64,000 bases of DNA from JAEUIE01 sp046350055. GTDB lineage: Bacteria; Planctomycetota; Planctomycetia; Gemmatales; HRBIN36. The DNA lies in contig JAXMBC010000001.1 of the NCBI GenBank assembly GCA_046350055.1, forward strand, positions 248,001 to 312,000, read 5' to 3'. Position numbers and translations under genes: made by a program. Under the pieces are notes generated by a model, which saw only the letters and a list, made by a program, of their open reading frames with translations, was not told the DNA's origin and did not search any database. Positions 50,242 to 60,259 of this stretch are shown here, piece by piece (the first letter of the stretch is position 1; every line of letters begins with the position of its first letter).

Positions 50242-52158
50242 TTATTGGGGTCTGGCACTACGTAATGGCTGTTCCCTGCTGAATGTACTCTCCGGTGCAT
50301 GCATCACCTTGAGCCACGATTGATACGGCGAGCCGCCGTATCCAGCACTGCCGAAGTCGCATAGTTTCAATGAATTACCATCGGTCGTCGGCAACTCCAG
50401 CAAAAGCAGTGGCGGCTGGCGACCGGACCAGTTGATCACCTTCCCCACCAGCCCCTGAGCATCCAGCGTGGGAAGCTTGTCGGGATCCATCGCATTGAAC
50501 CGGCGGTCGTATGTGAGCAACAGTGGTCCACGATAGATCGAGACGTAGCCCTGGCATTCCCGCGCACCTGTCCAGAAGTGCAGTGACTCGTCCAATTGTA
50601 TTTCCACCACATCGCCAGCCTGCCAGCCACGTTCCAGCTTCAAATAGTGGCCCGGCTTCTCATCTTGAACAGCCTGCCCATTCACACGAACCGTGGTGCG
50701 GGCTGACCAGTGTGGAATACGCAACCGCAACGCAAAGGTGATTGGCCGTGCCGGATCAACTTTCAGCTTGATCGATCCTGATACCGGGTACGTTGTCTCC
50801 TGCCCCAGTTTGAGCTCAACCTCCTTCCACTTTGTGGTAATGGTTCCTGGCCCATACCAGTTGAGCAACACCCCTTCGGAATCGTGGAGCAAGGCCCAGT
50901 CGCTGATCATGCCGAAGCCTCGCGCGCCATTGACGCTGCAGCAGTTGAGTTCCGGCGAACCTTCGCGGGCCTGAAAGACAATATCGTGAGCACTGGCTTT
51001 GCGGACGCCATCCATGGGAGTGTTGTAGGTGCACCAGCGGCCACTGGATGAGTGCATGCCCACCACAGAATTGAGGGTCGAGAGTTCCAACTCGTCTGCA
51101 ACAATCGAGTTGCCAGTGAGATGCAGCATGTCCACGCTCATCGCCAGCCAGGCAATGGTGCAGCAGGTTTCGATGGCTCCCCGATGATACGGGTTACCCT
51201 GAGCCTGTTCCCCGGAGGAGAAGCCGCCGTTATTGTGGCGATCGAGTTTCACGATGCTCCACCACCATTGCTCGAAGGCCTGGCGATACCGAACATCACC
51301 GGTGAGATAATACAACTGCACCAGACCCTGGATTGCATGCAGGCTTTCCCATCGGGGCTTGGGCGACTGGAAAAACTCCTTGCCTGCGAGGGCGGCTTGT
51401 AGATAGTCCCCCGCCAGCGGTTTGCCCGTCGTATCTCTGGCTGCGAACTCGTCAGCAATCTGCCTGGCCAGTGCCAGGTACTTCGTCTCTCTCGCCTTGC
51501 GATACAGCAGGCACAGTGAGTGAACCGGAGCCAGGTTCATTTCGGTGCTGCCTGTGTCCACCAGCCGAGGCGACTTGCCGAGGAAGCTATCACACAAGAT
51601 GTTGCCTATTCGTATCGCTGCCTGCAAAGCTGCTGGGTCGTGCGCCTCTTCGCTCCAGAGCAGCAGGCCGAGCATCATGTGGTAATGCCCCCAGGCATCC
51701 CACGTGGGACCACCTTTGGTCCCAGCATTGGGAGCATGCCCGGTCAGTCGATGGGCTTGCGGCCAGGGACCGAAGTATCCATCGCTCGCTTGCAAGGGAA
51801 GTAACTCGGCAACAAATCGCTGCAACACGGCCTTCAGTTGAGGATCACGTGTCAGCCGATACACCTGCACCGCACCGGTCAGGTATTTTCCAGCGAACTC
51901 ACCTGCCCATGGCTCCATCATGCGATGCGGAAGTCTCTCTCGATCACGGAACATCTCCAGGATGGCAGGGTTGGCATCAGGCACGATCTTGAGCCAATTC
52001 TCACTCACCCGGGTGAGGTAGGTATGCAGTATGCCTTGCAACTGAAACCGAGTAGAGAGTGATGTGGACAGTGCAGGCTGGGGTAATGAGGTTTGTTCCA
52101 CCGCTGAGATGGTATAACACAACACCAGCACATTGAGGGAGAGAAACCAGCGTATCAT
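50242..52158 (-). CDS. Glycoside hydrolase family 127-like protein
   Basis: This 638-residue exported enzyme resembles beta-L-arabinofuranosidases (GH127/DUF1680). A signal peptide (WFLSLNVLVLCYTISA) is followed by an (alpha/alpha)6 barrel. Conserved blocks are WDAWGHYHMMLGLLLW, GAIETCCTIAW (including the Glu and Cys near the metal site) and LNCCSVNGARG (catalytic Cys pair). A C-terminal beta domain (KVDPARPITFALRLRIPHWS) closes it. The start is at the ATG with GGAG six bases upstream. It is divergent from dapF. A role in degrading plant arabinan or similar glycans is inferred from the family. Confidence 0.85.
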   Translation of the reverse strand: MIRWFLSLNVLVLCYTISAVEQTSLPQPALSTSLSTRFQLQGILHTYLTRVSENWLKIVPDANPAILEMFRDRERLPHRMMEPWAGEFAGKYLTGAVQVYRLTRDPQLKAVLQRFVAELLPLQASDGYFGPWPQAHRLTGHAPNAGTKGGPTWDAWGHYHMMLGLLLWSEEAHDPAALQAAIRIGNILCDSFLGKSPRLVDTGSTEMNLAPVHSLCLLYRKARETKYLALARQIADEFAARDTTGKPLAGDYLQAALAGKEFFQSPKPRWESLHAIQGLVQLYYLTGDVRYRQAFEQWWWSIVKLDRHNNGGFSSGEQAQGNPYHRGAIETCCTIAWLAMSVDMLHLTGNSIVADELELSTLNSVVGMHSSSGRWCTYNTPMDGVRKASAHDIVFQAREGSPELNCCSVNGARGFGMISDWALLHDSEGVLLNWYGPGTITTKWKEVELKLGQETTYPVSGSIKLKVDPARPITFALRLRIPHWSARTTVRVNGQAVQDEKPGHYLKLERGWQAGDVVEIQLDESLHFWTGARECQGYVSIYRGPLLLTYDRRFNAMDPDKLPTLDAQGLVGKVINWSGRQPPLLLLELPTTDGNSLKLCDFGSAGYGGSPYQSWLKVMHAPESTFSREQPLRSARPQ

Positions 52159-52276
52159 GCCAAGCTCCAAAGGTCAGGGCGTGATGGTACCCCCGCTGAT
52201 GAGCAAGGCACAAGCAAAATCTGCCACTCGTCAGAGGGAACGTGCCGAGTATCCTGATAACAGAAGGAGTTTGAGC

Positions 52277-53152
52277 ATGCGATTCACCAAGATGCACGGC
52301 ATCGGCAACGACTATGTTTACGTCGACTGCATTACTGAACCGTTGAAAGCTGACATCCCGCAGTTGGCCATCAAGATCAGTGACCGGCACTTTGGCGTCG
52401 GCTCTGATGGCTTGATCCTGATCTGTCCTTCCGAGCGAGCCGATGTTCGCATGCGCATGTTCAACGCCGATGGCAGCGAAGGGGAAATGTGCGGTAATGG
52501 CATACGCTGCGTTGCCAAGTATGTCTACGATCATAGCCTGGCCAGGAAGGACACGCTCAAGATCGAAACCGGTCGCGGCATTCTGGAACTGAAACTACTT
52601 ACCAGTGGCGGCAAAGTCACCCAGGTGACCGTCGACATGGGCGAACCCATCCTTGAAGGATCACGCATCCCAACGATCTGGGACAAACCCAGTATCGTCC
52701 AGCATGTGCTGGAAGACGACTGGGGTGAACAGGTCATTGACATGGCAGAAGGTTGTGGCCTGGAACCGACCATGACGTGCGTTAGCATGGGCAACCCCCA
52801 TGTCGTGCTCTACTGCAAGGATGTGAACAAGCTGCCGCTGAGTAGCGTCGGCCCCATTCTGGAACATGCCGAGGTCTTCCCCCGCCGGATCAATGTTCAC
52901 TTTGTGCAGATTCACGAGGGCGATGAAGTGACGATGCGCACCTGGGAACGAGGCAGCGGCATCACGCTGGCCTGTGGCACAGGTGCTTGTGCCGTCTGCG
53001 TGGCGGGGGTGCTGACCAGCCAGACCAATAGACAACTGCTGGCTCACCTTCCCGGTGGCGACCTGCAACTCCACTGGGAAGCTGCCAGCAATCATGTCTT
53101 CATGACAGGGCCTGCGACTGAGGTGTTCAGCGGCGAGTGGCGGATTGACTAA
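52277..53152 (+). CDS. dapF: Diaminopimelate epimerase
   Basis: DapF converts LL- to meso-diaminopimelate for lysine and peptidoglycan. From MRFTKMHGIGNDYVYVD (start with AAGGAG seven bases upstream) the protein has 291 residues. The two catalytic cysteines are Cys72 (GEMCGNGIRC) and Cys233 (LACGTGACAV). The longer open frame upstream overlaps the divergent gene and has no homology. It is divergent from the GH127 gene, with 118 bases between starts. It is convergent with the small protein downstream. The presence of dapF supports a DAP pathway despite the unusual cell walls reported for planctomycetes. Confidence 0.95.
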   Translation: MRFTKMHGIGNDYVYVDCITEPLKADIPQLAIKISDRHFGVGSDGLILICPSERADVRMRMFNADGSEGEMCGNGIRCVAKYVYDHSLARKDTLKIETGRGILELKLLTSGGKVTQVTVDMGEPILEGSRIPTIWDKPSIVQHVLEDDWGEQVIDMAEGCGLEPTMTCVSMGNPHVVLYCKDVNKLPLSSVGPILEHAEVFPRRINVHFVQIHEGDEVTMRTWERGSGITLACGTGACAVCVAGVLTSQTNRQLLAHLPGGDLQLHWEAASNHVFMTGPATEVFSGEWRID

Positions 53153-53164
53153 GCTCCAGCCATA

Positions 53165-53425
53165 TCACAGAGTAACAACATAACCACTGTCAATCACCAG
53201 ATATCCGTCGTCAACCCATTGTGCGGGTACGAGAGCCTGCACTTTGGAGAGCTTGGCACCCACGACGAAGTTACTCCGTTCACTGTAAGGGCGAGCCACC
53301 TTGGCTTTGCTCGTACTACTTTGTGTCCCGTCAATCAGCACCCACTTTGGCAAGCGAGGTGTCGGGGGCGAAACGGAAATGGAATCAATGGTCATTTCCG
53401 TGGTCGTCGTATTTCTTCCAGCCAT
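53165..53425 (-). CDS. Small hypothetical protein
   Basis: This 86-residue protein starts MAGRNTTTTEMTIDS and has a Ser/Thr/Pro-rich N-terminus and a beta-rich end (GYLVIDSGYVVTL). A strong GGAGG seven bases before the ATG supports it. The open frame extends 34 codons upstream, but without a ribosome binding site. It is downstream of the Ser/Thr kinase on the same strand (gap 108 bases), so it could be a short accessory or substrate of the kinase; this is inference only. No family is recognised. Confidence 0.6.
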   Translation of the reverse strand: MAGRNTTTTEMTIDSISVSPPTPRLPKWVLIDGTQSSTSKAKVARPYSERSNFVVGAKLSKVQALVPAQWVDDGYLVIDSGYVVTL

Positions 53426-53533
53426 GACTACACCTCCCTGGGGTTTTGGAGAAAAACCACGTTCGTGGCGGATACTGAAGCCAACATTGTGTGTGCATAT
53501 TTGCCGAATGTAAATCAAAAAGAGCATTGCACA

Positions 53534-56320
53534 TTACTTTTCAGGTGGCTTGATACTGCCCTTGTCTGCCAATTCTTTTTGCAATTTTTTCAGCGTTCTA
53601 GCGACATCCTCATGATCCGGCGTACCTGGAGGCAAGACCTCAAGTGCTCGACGTAGCACTCGTTCTAATTCATCCCGTTGTCCGTTCTGCATGCAGACGA
53701 TATAAGCAAGGCACACGACCCGATAGTACCTCTCGCTGTCAAGCGTTTGGGGAGACTCCGTGATATACGTCAGCAACTCTTTGACCATGTTGAGACATCG
53801 GTCGTGCTTTTTCGTTTCGTTGCAGGCATAAGCCAGATTTTCCATCACTTCCCAGGTTTTAGGGCTGTAGGTGCCGTACACTTTCTTGAATGTCTCCAGA
53901 ATTTCATCGTAGCGCAGAATCGCCTGAGCCCAATCACCTTTCTTGAATGCAATACTAGCCAGGCTCTGTTTCGTTTCCAGAACGGTAGAATTGTCTGAAG
54001 ACGTAATGCGTAACGCTGATGCCAACACCTCCTGCAGGATAGCTTCCGCTTCGTTGAGCTTGCTGGGCTTCCCAGAGTACCAGTAGCATACTGCCTGGTT
54101 GAACTTCATAGTCAACAAGTCGGGATCGTCCTTGTCATAGACTTTGCTCGCTGCGTTTATCAACTCGTCATAGAGCTGAATGGATTCGGGGTACTGTTTC
54201 CTGGTCCGGAGGTAATGCGCCAGATTATTCATCGTCTTGAAGGTCTGGGGATGATTCGGTGGCAGGTTCTGGCGACAGAATGCCAGCGCATCACGATTCA
54301 TCTTCTCCGCCAGAGCATCACGCTTCTGATTCCAATAAATCTCAGCCAGGATTAACATGGTCCGGGGAACATCGGGATTATCAGCTGGTAATACCTGTGT
54401 TTGCTCTTTCAGCAGCATCGTCAGCCTTTCCTCTGCTTCGTGCCACTTTCCCATGGAACGCTCCACTGAACCAAGATCGTAGCGAGTGCGAAGCGTGGCT
54501 GGAGCCTTGGGTCCTTCGACCACAGTGCGAGTTCGGACACAGTCCAGGAGGAGTTTCTCGGCTTCCTTCAGTTTGTCCATGTTTATCGGCATAATGCCCT
54601 GGTGATGCAGGATCCTGGCTATAGCTTCGTTGATCTTGATCACCATCGGGTCATTGTCGGGAATGAGCTTCCTGGCCATCTCAAGTTGAGCTAGAGCTTC
54701 CACATTCTCGCCTAACGAACTGTAGCCAATTCCAATTGTCTTCCTGATCGCAGCCTGAACTCGATCGGGCATATCCTTGGATCGTTTCCCAATCAGCTTC
54801 GTGGCATTGTCTAACTGGGTTTTGACAGTGATATTGTGATTGGCAAAGAACCCAATCTGCCCGCGTATGTCTGGATCAAATTGACCATACAAATCATGTT
54901 CGATGTATTCGAGCAGTGCCCGGTGCAGCTCAGCTTCCTTGTGTGCATTCTCTTCCGCCTGCTTGGCCATCCACATGCCAATGGACGTGGCAATGACACT
55001 GCCAATCAGCATGGTGAGCAGCAGCCCTGACACCAGCACCTGGCCGCGGTAGCGATTTACGAACTTCCTGACACGATAGAGGGTGGAAGGCGGAGCCGCC
55101 TCGACAGGACGATTGGCCAGGTAGCGTTCCAGGTCGTTAGCCAGCAGGATTGGCGAATCGTAACGCCGGTTACGCTCCTTTTCCAGGCACTTCATGATGA
55201 TCCAGTCGAGTTCACCAGCAAGCAGATGCTGCAGCCTGGCTGGATCGGATCGGCGGTGTGCTGCGATGCTTGGCAATTCCTTCAGCGTAGAAAGCCTCGT
55301 GCTGGGCTTTGGCGGTTCCTTTTCCTTGATCACCATGAGCATCTGCATCAAACCTGCTTCGGCGAAGTCTTTCCGCGTGAAAGGTACCGTCCCCGTCAGC
55401 AGTTCATACAGGATGACACCCAGAGCATAGACATCCGTGCGGGTGTCGATGTCCACATTAGTCAAGTCCGCCTGCTCCGGGCTCATGTACTCCAGTGTAC
55501 CCAGTGGACTTCCGATCTCGGTATCGACAGTCAGCCGGGAGAGGCGTTGTCCTGTAGCCTTGGCTACACCGAAGTCGATGATCTTGGGAACCGGCTTACC
55601 ATCATAGATTCCAACGAGAATGTTTGAAGGCTTGATATCACGGTGGATGATACCCTTCTGATGAGCATGCTGAACGCCCTGGCAGACAGAGGCGAACAAG
55701 GCCAGCCGTTCACGCGGTGTCAGCTTTTCCTTGTCGCAGTACTTCGTGATGGGTAATCCGTGTACCAGTTCCATCACGAAGAAGGGTCTGCCATTCTCGG
55801 TGGTACCACCGTCGAATATCTTGGCGATGTTGGGATGGTCCATGATGGCCAGGGCTTGCCGTTCCTGGTCGAACCGTGCGACGTATGCTTGGTGTTCCAG
55901 CCCTGTCTTGACGAACTTGAGCGCCACCCGGCGCTGGACGGGCTCGGTCTGCCTGGCAATCCAGACTTCGCCCATGCCACCTTCACCCATTTTTTTCTCG
56001 AGCAGGTAGCGGCCTGCTATCACGATGCCTGGCGTGGGATCCAGGGCAGCAAAGGTCTGCGTGGGAATATCTCCGGGATTCTCAACATCCATGGAGAACG
56101 ACATGCGGTCAGGCTTTTTCGATCCTTCATGATCCGTATTGGCCAGAGACTCCATGGCAGGCTTTTCAAGAAAGCTGCCTCGTGCTTCGTGCGCGTAGAC
56201 CAACTCTTCCATCAGTAAACGGAGAGGCAGATCGGTGCCGCACGCTTCGTCGAGAAATGTCTCTCGTTCTTCCGAAGTGGGCTTCTGGATAGCCTCGTAC
56301 AAGATGCTTTCGGGTTTCAT
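53534..56320 (-). CDS. PknB-type Ser/Thr protein kinase with TPR C-terminus
   Basis: This 928-residue transmembrane kinase has a G-loop (GEGGMGEVW, 112-120), the ATP lysine Lys135 (VALKFVK), HRDIKPSN (227-234), DFG (249-251) and SPEQ (280-283). One transmembrane helix spans about 427-451 (VLVSGLLLTMLIGSVIATSI). The remainder holds TPR units from about 560 (GYSSLGENVEALAQLEMA, LEEVLASALRI-type blocks), which are extracytoplasmic or cytoplasmic according to orientation. This is a very common planctomycete design. No ECF sigma factor is encoded next to it. The start has AGGGGGA upstream. A pair of palindromes lies 43-67 bases before the ATG. Confidence 0.93.
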   Translation of the reverse strand: MKPESILYEAIQKPTSEERETFLDEACGTDLPLRLLMEELVYAHEARGSFLEKPAMESLANTDHEGSKKPDRMSFSMDVENPGDIPTQTFAALDPTPGIVIAGRYLLEKKMGEGGMGEVWIARQTEPVQRRVALKFVKTGLEHQAYVARFDQERQALAIMDHPNIAKIFDGGTTENGRPFFVMELVHGLPITKYCDKEKLTPRERLALFASVCQGVQHAHQKGIIHRDIKPSNILVGIYDGKPVPKIIDFGVAKATGQRLSRLTVDTEIGSPLGTLEYMSPEQADLTNVDIDTRTDVYALGVILYELLTGTVPFTRKDFAEAGLMQMLMVIKEKEPPKPSTRLSTLKELPSIAAHRRSDPARLQHLLAGELDWIIMKCLEKERNRRYDSPILLANDLERYLANRPVEAAPPSTLYRVRKFVNRYRGQVLVSGLLLTMLIGSVIATSIGMWMAKQAEENAHKEAELHRALLEYIEHDLYGQFDPDIRGQIGFFANHNITVKTQLDNATKLIGKRSKDMPDRVQAAIRKTIGIGYSSLGENVEALAQLEMARKLIPDNDPMVIKINEAIARILHHQGIMPINMDKLKEAEKLLLDCVRTRTVVEGPKAPATLRTRYDLGSVERSMGKWHEAEERLTMLLKEQTQVLPADNPDVPRTMLILAEIYWNQKRDALAEKMNRDALAFCRQNLPPNHPQTFKTMNNLAHYLRTRKQYPESIQLYDELINAASKVYDKDDPDLLTMKFNQAVCYWYSGKPSKLNEAEAILQEVLASALRITSSDNSTVLETKQSLASIAFKKGDWAQAILRYDEILETFKKVYGTYSPKTWEVMENLAYACNETKKHDRCLNMVKELLTYITESPQTLDSERYYRVVCLAYIVCMQNGQRDELERVLRRALEVLPPGTPDHEDVARTLKKLQKELADKGSIKPPEK

Positions 56321-56362
56321 GACAGTTCCCCCTGAACAAAGGGCTACCCTATCATGCGAAAA

Positions 56363-56387
56363 AATCTCGCGAGATTCCCCCGGAATC
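56363..56387 (-). promoter_or_regulatory. Palindromes upstream of kinase gene
   Basis: AATCTCGCGAGATT (56363-56376) is a perfect 14-base palindrome. It overlaps the dyad GATTCC-CCC-GGAATC (56373-56387). They lie 43-67 bases upstream of the kinase ATG, where a regulator could bind. Confidence 0.45.
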
Positions 56388-56519
56388 TACCAGGAATCCA
56401 CAGCTTTTGTTTATCAGGCGAGGCGCTAGTCAGCCTCCGGCAGAATACCGGCAGGCGATTCTTGCTACGCAGTGAATTGCTGGAGGCTCCAGTGCAGGAA
56501 ATTGCCGGCCGATGCACCC

Positions 56520-57827
56520 TTATGTCAATCGGTCCAGCACACCGCCTGCGCAGAAGTCGGGGTTGCCGAAGGTCTTCACCCGGTGACCAAAGCCATGGGC
56601 AAGAGACATCAACAGGCGGTTGTGGTGGGCTTTCTTGTACTGCAGACTGCGGCCCATCTTGAAGTCAAGGCCGTTACCCACCAGCACGAAGGGAATGTTG
56701 TCGAGCGTGTGAGAATTGCCCTGGCCTAGTTCATTGGTCCAGACGATCAGGGTGTTGTCAAGCAGGCTGCCGGGGCCGCCCGGTTCCGGTGTCTCCTGCA
56801 ATCGTTTCGCCAGATATGCCAGTTGCTCGCAGAACCAGTGATTGATCTTCGTCAGCTTCTCCTGGGCCTTCTCATTGTTGTCGGGCTCGTGCGAAAGGTC
56901 ATGGTGCCCTTCAGTGATGCCAAGCCAGCGCATCTTGGCCTGGCCTACTGAGTTGGTGTACTGCAGTGTAGCCACGCGGTTAAAGTCAGCAGCAAAGCTG
57001 TTCACGATCAAATCGATCTGCATCTTGCTGATCCTGGGGATGTTGTCGTTATCGCGGCGGGTGCCCGGTTCCAGTTCCGGCACCGCATGACCAACATCCT
57101 GCTTCTTGCTGGCTTTCAATTCCTGTTCCATCTCTCGAACGAATGTTGCATGTTCATCCAGCAGCCGACGGTCTTCTGCACTCACTGCTCCACTTACCTT
57201 TTTGAGATCGGACTGAACATCATCGAGAATACTTTTGAGCAGTTCCTGATCTTTGACTTTGCCATAGAGCTTGCTGAACATCTGGTAGGGATCATCGATA
57301 GGTGCAATAGGCTTGTTCGGGCCGGCATAGACCATGCGAGTCCAGGTGTCAGCCCGCTCGGGCACCATCACGCCGAACTCGAGCGAACCGAAGCGGGTGC
57401 GCGTAGCTTCATTGGCCTGCAGGTATTCCTTGATCGCCTGGTCGACCGATTTACCGGAAGACCAGCCAGCGGGGGTGTCGGAGCCACCCTGGATGTTGCC
57501 GGGAAAAAGTTCGATGCCGGTGAGCAGGCAGCCGATGCCACGCATGTGGTTATCGCCATCACCCTTCACGCGGTCGCACACTCCTTTGAGGATGAGCGTC
57601 ATCTTCATGAAGGGTTCGAGCGGCTGGAGGCACGCCTTCAGCTCGGTAAGGTCGCCTTCCTTTTCGGGCCAGAAATTTTTAGGAACGATGCCATTGGGGC
57701 TGAACATGACGATCATCCGCTGCTTGCGGGCCGCCTGGTTGGCGAAACCCAGGCTCGGCAAGTTGAGAATGTAAGGAAGCGAGGCGGCACTCAAGCCCAT
57801 TGTGCGGATGAACTCACGACGATGCAT
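56520..57827 (-). CDS. DUF1552 family Tat-exported protein
   Basis: This 435-residue protein has a twin-arginine signal (MHRREFIRTMGLSAASLPY), followed by the DUF1552 body with RMIVMFSPNGIVPKNFWP, GDNHMRGIGCLLTG and GNPDFCAGGVLD. These proteins pair with DUF1592 cytochromes in planctomycetes and others. The pair acts in the periplasm and may form an oxidoreductase complex, but the substrate is unknown. GAGGAG seven bases upstream of the ATG supports the start. Its partner gene (DUF1592 type) lies 47 bases upstream on the same strand. Confidence 0.9.
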   Translation of the reverse strand: MHRREFIRTMGLSAASLPYILNLPSLGFANQAARKQRMIVMFSPNGIVPKNFWPEKEGDLTELKACLQPLEPFMKMTLILKGVCDRVKGDGDNHMRGIGCLLTGIELFPGNIQGGSDTPAGWSSGKSVDQAIKEYLQANEATRTRFGSLEFGVMVPERADTWTRMVYAGPNKPIAPIDDPYQMFSKLYGKVKDQELLKSILDDVQSDLKKVSGAVSAEDRRLLDEHATFVREMEQELKASKKQDVGHAVPELEPGTRRDNDNIPRISKMQIDLIVNSFAADFNRVATLQYTNSVGQAKMRWLGITEGHHDLSHEPDNNEKAQEKLTKINHWFCEQLAYLAKRLQETPEPGGPGSLLDNTLIVWTNELGQGNSHTLDNIPFVLVGNGLDFKMGRSLQYKKAHHNRLLMSLAHGFGHRVKTFGNPDFCAGGVLDRLT

Positions 57828-57874
57828 TATCTTCTCCTCTCCGGAGGCATAGCCATCCGGTTCGTGAATGTACT

Positions 57875-60241
57875 CTACTTCTTCGCTTGCATAGAGCTAT
57901 CTCTGCCACGCAGTGCTGCGTCGGCGGAGATTTGCACCACCAGGTGGCGGATGTTGAAGCCGTTGTCAGTAAAGTGTTTCGTCATTTCCTGTCGTTTCGA
58001 TAAGCCATAGGCCCGAATCGGCTGCTTGATCAGATGCTGGAACATCTGTTCGGTAAAGGCTTCATGTACTTCGGGACTGTCAGCCAGGAACTGGGCCAGA
58101 TCACATACACCATTGAAGTTAACCACTTCGCCTGAGCGTGTCTGGTAGTAACCGCTGGCGTCGATGGGCTTCTCCTTCTCTTTGGCGCGGAAGCGACCCA
58201 CCGCATCATATTGCTCCATGGTGAAGCCGAGCGGGTTGATGATCTGGTGACAGCTCATGCAGGCCTGAGGCTTGGTCTGCAGGGAGACCCGTTCTCGGGT
58301 GGACATGGCTGGGTGCAGTTCCGGAGCGATGGGAGTGACAGCTTCTGCAGGTGGTCGCAGGAGCAATCCAAGAATACCCCGCGCCAGAAATACTCCGCGG
58401 TGAATGGGAGAGGTCTCTCCGACATAGGCGAAGCTGGACATCAAATACGGATGCGTCAGCACCCCTGCCCGCTTTTCGGTGTTGAGCTTTACTTTCGTGA
58501 AACTTTTGTCCTGATGATCGTAGCCGTAGAACCTGGCGAGGCGGTCGTTGTAGTAGACTTCCTCGCTGAGGAGCAGGTCCTTGAAGTATGCCCGTTCACT
58601 CCAGACGACATCAGCCAGAAAGAGATCGAGAGATGTTCGCAGGTCATGGATCAATTGAGCATCGAAGCCGGGGAAGCGCTTAGGGTCTTTCGCCAGATCG
58701 GTGACGCGGTCCAGCTTGAGCCAGTTCCGGATGAACTCATTGACCTTGGCCCTGGCATACGGACGGTTCAGCATCCGCCAGCCTTGCTGTTTCACCTGTT
58801 CGAGAGTCTTGAGTTTGCCCTCTTTTGCTGCTTTCAACAGTTCCTGATCAGGAAGTGTATCCCACAAGGCAAAGGACAGGCGGCTGGCGACGGCGTAGTC
58901 GTCGTTCTGCTCACCCACTTCACGATACAGGAACTGGGGGGCCTTGAGGGCCTTGACCACCACCATCTTGACGGCTTCATCGGTGTTCTTCGCTTTGGTG
59001 AATGGCATCTCGATGTACCGTTGTTTCTGTTCGTCCGTCAGGGGCCGACGAAACGCTCGTTCCACGAGGCCGGCACAGTAGTCTTTTACCTTTTTGTCCC
59101 GTTCCTTGTCGCCAGCTTTGATATTGGCAAGGCGGTCGAGGTTACTTACCACATAGGTGGCTGCATCGAGAGCGGCATCGGTCGCTGCAGCATCCCAGGC
59201 TTTGGACACCGTGCTGCCCCGCTCCCAGCCGTAACTGCGATCATCGGGCGGGAACGAATTACTGACGACGTAGCTCTGCGGGAACCAGTCGGTAGCCAGG
59301 TGAGTACTGGGGATAGGGTGGGCAATGCCGGTTGGTGGCTTCCACATCAGGGTGATGAACGCCGGTTGTGGCGGGGCAGCAGCCTTCTTTTCTTTCTTGT
59401 CGTCCACACCCTGCTTGGCCTTGCTGAACTCCAGCTTGATGGGGTACGCCTTGCCGGCCACAAGGTAGATCCCAGCCTTGTACTCGGTGTCGTTGCCTGA
59501 TTTGACCATGGCATCGATCAGCGGCTTTTCGTGGTTGTTCACATGCAGTTTGACAGCCTGGTTGCTTTTGATGATGAAGTCATACCAGCCGGTTTCTGCC
59601 GGGAGAACACTGCCTGACCAGTGAATGTAGAATTCATAGTCTTCGGTCTTGCCGGGTACGGGACTTTTGGTGCCGAAGTCGAAGTCGACGCCGGCATCGA
59701 GGCGGTTCAGCACTTTCTTGTCGTTCCGCCAGTGCTTGGCAGCGAAATAGTCGGCGTTGAGACCACGCTTGTCACCCCACCAGCCAGTGGGCTGTTTGTA
59801 GTCGACGACATCTGCCACAGCGAGACGGAGTTGCTTGACGGTGAGGCGGGAGAGATCGATGCGGGCGGGACGGTTGCGTTCACGGGCCACGCGAGAGTAG
59901 AAGGCATCGTGGATGTACTTCGCTACCGCGTCAGCTTCTTCGGGCTTGAGGGATTCGGGGGCGTCCTCGGGCATCGTCCTGGCGATCTGCTTCGACAGTT
60001 GATTGACCGACTTGTCACCTTCCAGGGGTGCGGCGTACTTGTTCTTGACTCCCTCACCCTGCGGGCCATGACAACGGATGCACTGCTTCTGATAAATCTG
60101 CTGGCCGAGTTTGTTCGGCTCGTCGGCGTGCGTGGAAATAGCAAGAGCGAGCAGAGAAGCAATCGCCAGTGTGCATCGCAATACTGAGATGTTGAGCCTC
60201 CACCGCTTACTTCGTGCGCGGCTCCTCGTATCTCCGGTCAT
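57875..60241 (-). CDS. DUF1592/DUF1588-type cytochrome c protein with PA14-like domain
   Basis: This 788-residue exported protein has an N-terminal cytochrome c with CIRCHG, followed by the DUF1587 region. A PA14-like lectin domain sits at about 160-270 (FYIHWSGSVLPAETGWYDFI). Then come the DUF1595/1592/1588/1585 blocks (RLSFALWDTLPDQELL, GVLTHPYLMSSFA, CMSCHQ, NGVCDLAQFLADSPEV). The second Cys pair CMSCH may bind another heme or be a conserved Cys pair. It is the partner of the DUF1552 gene downstream. The start at MTGDTRSR uses the second possible codon; the twelve-base upstream frame is not conserved. The role is unknown. Confidence 0.9.
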   Translation of the reverse strand: MTGDTRSRARSKRWRLNISVLRCTLAIASLLALAISTHADEPNKLGQQIYQKQCIRCHGPQGEGVKNKYAAPLEGDKSVNQLSKQIARTMPEDAPESLKPEEADAVAKYIHDAFYSRVARERNRPARIDLSRLTVKQLRLAVADVVDYKQPTGWWGDKRGLNADYFAAKHWRNDKKVLNRLDAGVDFDFGTKSPVPGKTEDYEFYIHWSGSVLPAETGWYDFIIKSNQAVKLHVNNHEKPLIDAMVKSGNDTEYKAGIYLVAGKAYPIKLEFSKAKQGVDDKKEKKAAAPPQPAFITLMWKPPTGIAHPIPSTHLATDWFPQSYVVSNSFPPDDRSYGWERGSTVSKAWDAAATDAALDAATYVVSNLDRLANIKAGDKERDKKVKDYCAGLVERAFRRPLTDEQKQRYIEMPFTKAKNTDEAVKMVVVKALKAPQFLYREVGEQNDDYAVASRLSFALWDTLPDQELLKAAKEGKLKTLEQVKQQGWRMLNRPYARAKVNEFIRNWLKLDRVTDLAKDPKRFPGFDAQLIHDLRTSLDLFLADVVWSERAYFKDLLLSEEVYYNDRLARFYGYDHQDKSFTKVKLNTEKRAGVLTHPYLMSSFAYVGETSPIHRGVFLARGILGLLLRPPAEAVTPIAPELHPAMSTRERVSLQTKPQACMSCHQIINPLGFTMEQYDAVGRFRAKEKEKPIDASGYYQTRSGEVVNFNGVCDLAQFLADSPEVHEAFTEQMFQHLIKQPIRAYGLSKRQEMTKHFTDNGFNIRHLVVQISADAALRGRDSSMQAKK

Positions 60242-60259
60242 GTTTCCCACACCAGGCAT

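Noticed and set aside
58211..59500. Open frame of 429 codons on the plus strand over the DUF1592-type gene
   Set aside because: It is antisense to the cytochrome c protein gene, and its composition is typical of a shadow frame.
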